Positions 58,307 to 64,000 of a stretch of DNA of 64,000 bases are shown here, in pieces. Within the stretch, counting starts at the first letter, position 1, and the number at the start of each line of letters is the position of its first letter. The stretch is from Mycobacterium sp. SVM_VP21. GTDB lineage: Bacteria > Actinomycetota > Actinomycetes > Mycobacteriales > Mycobacteriaceae. The notes beneath the pieces are model-generated. The model was not told where the DNA came from. It did not search any database and worked only from the letters and a program-made list of their open reading frames with translations. Location of the stretch: NCBI GenBank assembly GCA_024758765.1, contig CP101406.1, positions 2,604,001 through 2,668,000 of the forward strand, read 5' to 3'. Position numbers and translations under genes: made by a program.

Positions 58307-61300
58307 TCAGTCGATGTCGGCCAGCGCGTCGGCAATCTCCGCCGAATCAAGCTGTGCCACTTCCAGATACACCTCCGCGACCGCGTCCAACCGACCAGGG
58401 TCGGCCTCAGCAGCAGCCAGCCGAGCAGCCAGCCCTGCGACGGTTCGGGTGGCGAAGATGTCGGCGACCACCGCGCCGGGAGCGTCCAGCCAGGTGCGGA
58501 TGCGTGCCACGGTGGCGGTGGCCAGCACCGAATCGCCGCCCAGGGCGAAGAAGTCGTCGTCGGCCCCGACTCGGGCGGCGCCGAGCACCTCGGCGATGAT
58601 CGCGGCCAGGGCGCGCTGCAGCGGGCCGGCCGGTTCGCGGTAGCCGTCGCCGGCCGCCATCGCCGCGGCCAGTTCGGCCGTCACCGCCCGCCGGTCGATC
58701 TTGCCCGAGAGGGTGTAGGGAATCGCCGAAACCAGTTGCAGCTGACGGGGAATCATGTGCTCGGGCAGCGACTCGGCCAGCCCGGCATGCAATCCGGCAG
58801 CGGTTACCGCGGGATCGGCGCTGCGCACCGCAGCGGCCAACACCTCACGCCCGCCGGGCTCGGTGAGCGCCACCACCACCGCCTCGGCGACCCCGGGCAG
58901 CCGGCGCAGTGCGGATTCGACCTCACCGAGTTCGATGCGATAGCCGCTGATTTTGACCCGGTGATCGGCGCGGCCGACGAACTCCAGAGTGCCGTCGGGA
59001 AGATAGCGGGCCAGATCGCCAGTGCGATACCAGGTTCGGCCGTCGTGCTCGACGAACTTCTCGGCGGTCAGGTCGGGCCGCCCGCGATAGCCCGAGGCGA
59101 TGCCGCGTCCGGTGACCCACAGTTCGCCGGCCACCCAGTCCGGGCGGTCGGCTCCGTCGGCGCCGACAACCCGGCAGGCGATGTTGGGCAGCGGGGTGCC
59201 GTAGGGCACCGCGGCCCAACACGCCGGCGGATCACCCTCGACCTCACACAGCGTGGCGTGGATGGCGGTTTCGGTCGCCCCACCCAGCCCGGCGAACCGC
59301 ACCCCGGGCGCCACCACGGCAAACCGCCGCGCCAATTCCGGGCGCACCCAGTCGCCGCCGGTCAACACCGCACGCACCGAAGACAGTTCGCCGCCGGTGG
59401 CGGCCAACATCTCCAGCGCCCCCGGCATCAGGTTGAGCACGCTGACCCGGTGCCGCGCCACCAGCTGCGCCCACACTTCGGGGCTGCGCCGGTCGGCTTC
59501 ATCGACCATGACGATCGCTCCCCCGGCGCGCAGCATGGCGAAGACGTCGAGCACCGACATGTCGGCGTCCAGGGTCAGCAGCGCCAGGCTGCGGTCCCTC
59601 GGAGCGAATCCAAAACGAGCGCTGAGTGTTTCGATGGTGTTCATGGCGGCGTCGTGGGTGACTTCGACGCCCTTGGGCTCGCCGGTGGAGCCAGAGGTGA
59701 ACACCACATAGGCCAGCCCGGATGGATCGGTGCGAACCGGCTGTACTGCACCGGGGTGCTGCAGGGCATCGGGCACGGCCACCACCGGAATCTCCAACGC
59801 GGGCAGTGCGTTCCCGGTCGCCAGGGCCAGCACCGCACCGCCCAGGCCCAGGATCCGCTCTCGGCGCTCGGGCGGCTGATCGGCCGCGATCGGCAGATAG
59901 ACCGCCCCGGCGGCCAGGATGCCCAGCAGCGCCGGAATCTGGTCAACTCCCTTGGGACCCAGCAGCGCCACGGTGTCACCGGGTCGGACGCCACGCTCCT
60001 GCAGGGCTGCGGCCACCGCCAACGCCTGGACGCGTAGCTCGCCGTAGCTCAGTTCCCCCGAATCATGCAGCAGCGCGACCGCCTGGGGATCCCGGTCGGC
60101 CTGGCGAAAGAACCCGTCCTGCAGCGTTTCCCCACTCGGTTCTGCGCTGCCTGCGTTGACCGACGCGCGCACCTGGGCCTGGTCGGCGGGTAATGCTGCC
60201 GGTACCGGCTGCTCCCAGCCGTCGCCGCCGGCCAGCCGGGTCAGGTCGGCGATGTGATGGGCGAACATTGCGTCGATCACGCCCGGCGCGAACATGTCCT
60301 CACGCACGTCCCAGTTCACCAAGATGCCACCGTCGAACTCGGTGACCTGCGCATCCAGCAGCACTTGCGGACCCTGGGAGATGATCCACACCGGGGTGCC
60401 GAACGCGCCGGTGACCTCATCGGCGAACAGCTCCCCGAGTCCCAGCGCACTGGTGAACACCACCGGCGCCAGCACCTGGGTGCCGCGGTGGCGGCTCAGG
60501 TCACGCAGCACCGCCAATCCGGGATAGTCGGCGTGCGCGGCGGCGGTGCGCATGGCGTCCTGCACCGCGTGCGCGCGCTGCGCGCCGGTGCTGGCCTGAC
60601 TCAGGTCCACATCCAGCAGCAGCGACGAGGTGAAATCACCCACCAGCCGGTCGACGTCGTCGTGCAACGGTTCCCGGCCGAACAGCGGCACATTGAGCAG
60701 GAAGCGCGGTGCGTCCGACCAACTGGCCAGGGTGTGGGAGAACGAGGCGGCCAGGGCCATGGCCGGGGTGACGCCGTGCGCGCGAGCCTGACCGAACAGC
60801 GCGTCGCGCGTGCCCGGGTCCAGCCAGTGCCACCGCCGGGTGCTGCGGCGCGGGTCGGTCGGAGCCCCGGCGGGCGGCGGCAGCTTGGGCGGGTCGGGCA
60901 GCTCGGGGATGCGCTGCGCCCACCACTGGCGGTGGTTCTCGTCGGGTTGGCGGTCGGCGGTGGCGTGGCGGTACTGCCGATAGGTGTAGCCCAGCTCCGG
61001 CAACGTCTCTCCCCGGTAGGCGGCGGCCAGATCCGCCATCAGGGTGCGGTAACTCATCGCGTCGGCGGCCTGCATGTCCAGGTCGACGTGCAGACGCGCG
61101 GTGCCATCCGGCAGCAACGACACCGTGAGCTCGAAGACCGCGTCGTCGAGTTGCTGATGCGATTTCGCCACCCGGGTGGCGGCCAGCCGCTGGGCCACCT
61201 CGCTGGCGTCCAATGCGCGCAGGTCCTGCACCGCGACGGGAAGTTCGGCATCGGCCCGGATGTGTTGAGTGCCGTCGGGTGAGAACTGCACTCGCAGCAT

Positions 61301-61732
61301 CGGGTGGCGGGTGGCCAGCGCGGCTGCGGCAGCGGCCAGCCGGTCCGGCTCGATGCCGGGCCCATCAAACTCGACATAGAGGTGTCCGGCCACTCCGCCG
61401 AGTGCGACGTCGTCGTCGCGTCCCACCCACATGGCGTGCTGCATTGGAGCCAGCGGAAACGGTGCGGCGGCATCGCTCGGCTCGTCCGTCGGCGCGGTGG
61501 CGGGTGCGGGTTCGCCCCGGTCGCCCACCAGCGCCTGCCAGGCGGCGATGCGCGGGTCGGCGGCCAGCGCAGCGAAGTCGACGTCGATGCCCTGTTTGCG
61601 CCAACGGCCCGCCAGGCTCATCATCCGGATTGAGTCCAGACCCTGTCCGACCAGGTCGGCCTCGGGATCGACGGCACTGGCGTCGGCGCCGAGCAGGTCA
61701 GCGACCTGTGCGCGTATCTCGTCCGGCCCCAC
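58307..61732 (-). CDS. mbtB: Mycobactin NRPS MbtB (ArCP-Cy-A-PCP, no thioesterase)
   Basis: MbtB takes salicylate from MbtA, adds Ser or Thr, and cyclises it to the phenyloxazoline. The 1141-residue product has an aryl carrier (Ser34 in GQGLDSIRMM), a cyclisation domain with DxxxxDxxS (DMQAADAMS), an adenylation domain ([11 protein letters not shown]) and a carrier (LGGDSVLA). It then ends just where the thioesterase domain begins in the M. tuberculosis protein (about 1414 residues). The thioesterase occurs as a separate gene 2.5 kb away. GTG 61732 has GGGAG seven bases upstream. Confidence 0.95.
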   Translation of the reverse strand: MGPDEIRAQVADLLGADASAVDPEADLVGQGLDSIRMMSLAGRWRKQGIDVDFAALAADPRIAAWQALVGDRGEPAPATAPTDEPSDAAAPFPLAPMQHAMWVGRDDDVALGGVAGHLYVEFDGPGIEPDRLAAAAAALATRHPMLRVQFSPDGTQHIRADAELPVAVQDLRALDASEVAQRLAATRVAKSHQQLDDAVFELTVSLLPDGTARLHVDLDMQAADAMSYRTLMADLAAAYRGETLPELGYTYRQYRHATADRQPDENHRQWWAQRIPELPDPPKLPPPAGAPTDPRRSTRRWHWLDPGTRDALFGQARAHGVTPAMALAASFSHTLASWSDAPRFLLNVPLFGREPLHDDVDRLVGDFTSSLLLDVDLSQASTGAQRAHAVQDAMRTAAAHADYPGLAVLRDLSRHRGTQVLAPVVFTSALGLGELFADEVTGAFGTPVWIISQGPQVLLDAQVTEFDGGILVNWDVREDMFAPGVIDAMFAHHIADLTRLAGGDGWEQPVPAALPADQAQVRASVNAGSAEPSGETLQDGFFRQADRDPQAVALLHDSGELSYGELRVQALAVAAALQERGVRPGDTVALLGPKGVDQIPALLGILAAGAVYLPIAADQPPERRERILGLGGAVLALATGNALPALEIPVVAVPDALQHPGAVQPVRTDPSGLAYVVFTSGSTGEPKGVEVTHDAAMNTIETLSARFGFAPRDRSLALLTLDADMSVLDVFAMLRAGGAIVMVDEADRRSPEVWAQLVARHRVSVLNLMPGALEMLAATGGELSSVRAVLTGGDWVRPELARRFAVVAPGVRFAGLGGATETAIHATLCEVEGDPPACWAAVPYGTPLPNIACRVVGADGADRPDWVAGELWVTGRGIASGYRGRPDLTAEKFVEHDGRTWYRTGDLARYLPDGTLEFVGRADHRVKISGYRIELGEVESALRRLPGVAEAVVVALTEPGGREVLAAAVRSADPAVTAAGLHAGLAESLPEHMIPRQLQLVSAIPYTLSGKIDRRAVTAELAAAMAAGDGYREPAGPLQRALAAIIAEVLGAARVGADDDFFALGGDSVLATATVARIRTWLDAPGAVVADIFATRTVAGLAARLAAAEADPGRLDAVAEVYLEVAQLDSAEIADALADID

Positions 61733-61747
61733 GGCGCCACTCCCACC

Positions 61748-61766
61748 CTTCGTTAGGCTGCCCTAA
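61748..61766. promoter_or_regulatory. IdeR box: IdeR-box-like site between mbtA and mbtB
   Basis: CTTCGTTAGGCTGCCCTAA matches the iron box at 14 of 19 positions. The same divergent arrangement with one iron box is known in M. tuberculosis. It lies 15 bases from the mbtB start codon and 53 from that of mbtA; TATCTA/TAGGTT near 61782-61792 may be the mbtA -10. Confidence 0.75.
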
Positions 61767-61819
61767 TTTCTCGAAGCTACTCTATCTAGGTTCGGCCGCC
61801 GGTAAGCCAGGGAGCACAC

Positions 61820-63358
61820 ATGCACGGGTTCGTACCGTTTCCCGACGAGCGGGCCGCCGCCTACCGCGCGGCCGGTTACTGGAACGGGCGGCCGTTGGCA
61901 TCGCTGCTCGACGACGCAGCGTCGCGCTGGCCCGAGCGGCCCGCGGTGATCGATGGGGGCACGACGCTGTCGTATGCGCTGTTGGATGCGGCCGCCGATC
62001 GCGCGGCGGCCGGTCTGCACCGGCTGGGTGTCGGCGCCGGGGACCGGGTGTTGCTGCAGTTGCCCAACAGTTGCGCGTTCGCCATCACGCTGTTCGGGCT
62101 GCTGCGGGTGGGCGCCATCCCGGTGCTGTGCCTGCCCGGGCACCGTGCTGCCGAGATCGGGCATCTGGCCACGATCAGCGACGCGGTCGGGATCGTGATC
62201 CCTGACGCCACTGCGGGATTCGACTACCCGGCGATGGCTGCCGAACTGGGGCTGAGGCGGCTCATCCTCGACGATGCGTCCGAGGGCTCCCCCGCACCGC
62301 GAGTCACCCCCGATCCGGCCGCGCCGGCGCTGCTGCTGGTCTCCGGCGGGACCACCGGCATGCCCAAGCTGATCCCCCGCACCCATAACGACTACGTCTA
62401 CAACGCCATCGCCAGCGCGCAGCTATGCGAGCTGACCTCCGACGACGTCTACCTCGCGGCGTTACCGGCCGCCCACAATTTTCCACTGGCCTGCCCTGGG
62501 TTGCTGGGCGCCATGTCGGTGGGCGCGGCCACGGTCTTCGGCGCCGATCCCAGCCCGGAAGCGGCGTTCGCCACCATCGCCCGTCACCGGGTGACAGTCA
62601 CCGCACTGGTGCCGGCGCTGGCCACGCTGTGGGCGCAAGCCTGCGACTGGGAGCCGCAGAAGCCGACCACGCTGCGGTTGCTGCAGGTAGGCGGCGCCAA
62701 GCTGGCCGCGGGCGATGCGCGGCGGATTCGGGAGGCGCTGACGCCGGGCTTGCAGCAGGTGTTCGGCATGGCCGAGGGGTTGCTCTGCTACACCCGGCCC
62801 GGTGACGCCGCGGAGTTGCTCGACACCACGCAGGGCCGGCCGTTGTGCGCCGATGACGAGTTGCGGGTGGTCGACGAGGAGGGTGCCGAGGCGTCCGAGG
62901 GTGAGCTGATGGTGCGCGGGCCCTACACGATCAACGGCTACTACAACGCGGCCGAGGCCAATGAGCGATCCTTCAGTCCGGACGGCTTCTACCGCAGCGG
63001 GGACCGCGTCCGCCGGCTGGCCGATGGCTACCTGGAGGTGACCGGGCGGATCAAGGACGTCATCGTCCGCGGCGGCGAGAACATCGCTGCCGACGAGCTG
63101 GAGACGCATCTGCTGGCGCATCCGGCGGTTCGATCGGCTGCCGCAGTCGGTCTGCCGGATCAGTACTTGGGCGAAAAGGTCTGCGCTGCAGTTGTGTTCA
63201 ATGGCGCACAAGTGACGCTGGCAGAGTTGAACCGTCACCTCGACGAATGCGGGGTCGCTACTCACGTCCGGATCGATCAGCTGGCGGCATTGCCAACGCT
63301 GCCCGTCACGGCGGTCGGCAAGATCGACAAGAAGGCGTTGGTCCGCCAGCTCGGCTGA
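61820..63358 (+). CDS. mbtA: Salicyl-AMP ligase MbtA
   Basis: MbtA adenylates salicylate and loads it on the aryl carrier of MbtB, the first step of mycobactin assembly. The 512-residue product has the ANL motifs LLLVSGGTTGMPKLIPRTH, the FGMAEGLLCYTRPGD region, YRSGDRV and the final catalytic lysine in VGKIDKKALVRQ. ATG 61820 has AGGGAG seven bases upstream. It is shorter at the N-terminus than M. tuberculosis MbtA (565 residues from memory), but no credible upstream start exists after the iron box. Confidence 0.96.
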   Translation: MHGFVPFPDERAAAYRAAGYWNGRPLASLLDDAASRWPERPAVIDGGTTLSYALLDAAADRAAAGLHRLGVGAGDRVLLQLPNSCAFAITLFGLLRVGAIPVLCLPGHRAAEIGHLATISDAVGIVIPDATAGFDYPAMAAELGLRRLILDDASEGSPAPRVTPDPAAPALLLVSGGTTGMPKLIPRTHNDYVYNAIASAQLCELTSDDVYLAALPAAHNFPLACPGLLGAMSVGAATVFGADPSPEAAFATIARHRVTVTALVPALATLWAQACDWEPQKPTTLRLLQVGGAKLAAGDARRIREALTPGLQQVFGMAEGLLCYTRPGDAAELLDTTQGRPLCADDELRVVDEEGAEASEGELMVRGPYTINGYYNAAEANERSFSPDGFYRSGDRVRRLADGYLEVTGRIKDVIVRGGENIAADELETHLLAHPAVRSAAAVGLPDQYLGEKVCAAVVFNGAQVTLAELNRHLDECGVATHVRIDQLAALPTLPVTAVGKIDKKALVRQLG

Positions 63359-63373
63359 ACCGAATTCGCTGAC

Positions 63374-63958
63374 CTAGCCACGCTCGACGACGTTGTCGAA
63401 CCCCGAGGTGCTCACTTCCGGGTTCCCGGAGCGGTAGGTGACCCTGTTGTTGAGGCCGGACGCCGTGACCTTGGGCGTCGAGTCGACGGTGATGACGTTG
63501 CCGATGCCCGACACCGTCAGACCGGCGCACTGGCCGGTGAGTTCCACCGTGTTGCTGACCCCGCTCACCGACACGTAGCGGCCGTCGCAGGCCAGGGTCT
63601 TGTTCTCCCCGGCCCCGGCGATGGTGATGGTGACACTGCTGTCCGGCACCGGGATAGCCGGTGGCGCCGCCCCCGACGGCAACGGTATCGGGGTGAAACC
63701 GCTGGGTGTAGTGGGGCGCCCCGGCTCGGACCCGGTCAAGTCATGCGCGAACAGGAACACTGCGAATGCTCCGGCCATCACCACTACTGCTGCCATCACA
63801 GTGACGACGATGGCGAGACCCCGGCTGTTGCCTGACCCGGGCGGTGCCTGTCCGTCGACGGCGCCCGACGGGGCGGTGAGTTCCACTGGCCCGGCGGAGT
63901 CCGACAGCGGCCGCTCCAATTCCCGTATCCGGGCCTCGGGGTCATCGTCGGCGTTCAC
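63374..63958 (-). CDS. DUF3060-containing membrane protein
   Basis: This 194-residue protein starts at GTG 63958, with a short acidic cytoplasmic N-terminus, one transmembrane helix (about residues 47-70), a Pro-rich linker and a C-terminal domain of repeating short beta-strands (ACDGRYVSVSGVSNTVELTGQCAGLTVSGIG pattern; the piece NVITV recurs). This is the DUF3060 beta-helix-like family, found often in mycobacterial exported proteins. Function unknown. It is convergent with mbtA, 15 bp apart. Confidence 0.82.
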   Translation of the reverse strand: MNADDDPEARIRELERPLSDSAGPVELTAPSGAVDGQAPPGSGNSRGLAIVVTVMAAVVVMAGAFAVFLFAHDLTGSEPGRPTTPSGFTPIPLPSGAAPPAIPVPDSSVTITIAGAGENKTLACDGRYVSVSGVSNTVELTGQCAGLTVSGIGNVITVDSTPKVTASGLNNRVTYRSGNPEVSTSGFDNVVERG

Positions 63959-64000
63959 GCCTGAATGATCGCACAGGTGGGTACTAGCCGGCGTGGATCT

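Overview
The window comes from a mycobacterium: high GC, frequent GTG/TTG starts, a complete mycobactin gene cluster, and housekeeping genes in nearly the order of the M. tuberculosis Rv2342-Rv2384 interval. It differs from that interval by many inserted or replaced genes. The PE/PPE, esx and plc genes that I recall between the TPM-domain gene and glyS are absent, and so is a homologue of Rv2365c between era and its CBS-domain neighbour.

Positions 1-5147 hold the tail of an unidentified gene, tRNA-Asn, a small conserved protein, an XRE/MmyB-type regulator with an NTF2-like protein, dnaG, and an anchored sensor-domain protein. Positions 5148-17290 hold dgt, a TPM-domain protein, a polytopic membrane protein, glyS, the zinc-regulator pair smtB-zur, a YbjN-like gene, the decaprenyl diphosphate synthase, a methyltransferase, a collagen-like exported protein, recO and amiA2. 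Positions 17291-30061 hold a hemophore-like protein, a sulfurtransferase, a lipoprotein-SDR-monooxygenase operon, and the block era / CBS protein / ybeY / phoH / methyltransferase / AraC regulator / rsmE / dnaJ2 / hrcA.

Positions 30106-37644 are an accessory metabolic island: a LysR regulator, ethanolamine ammonia-lyase (eutBC), an inositol-monophosphatase-family phosphatase, a sphingosine-1-phosphate-lyase-like PLP enzyme and an FGGY kinase overlapping it. From 37662 to 63358 lies the cfp2-like gene and the mycobactin cluster mbtH-G-F-E-D-C, a free-standing thioesterase, then mbtB and divergent mbtA. The window closes with a DUF3060 membrane protein.

The mycobactin cluster is the most interesting part. 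The thioesterase, which in M. tuberculosis is the C-terminus of MbtB, is a separate gene here. About 2.5 kb is inserted between it and mbtB, carrying an NTF2-like protein, a cutinase-like hydrolase and an exported GjpA/PE-PPE-like protein. The exported protein has two IdeR-box-like sequences flanking its probable -10 element, so it looks iron-regulated in its own right. MbtE is dimodular (two adenylation domains), and its second adenylation domain lacks the usual substrate-binding aspartate. IdeR-like boxes also sit before the thioesterase-mbtCDEFGH operon and between mbtA and mbtB. Other notable items are a 62-bp dispersed repeat that forms part of the eutC C-terminus, Zur-box-like and palindromic sequences before smtB, and a 38-triplet Gly-X-Y collagen-like protein between recO and uppS.
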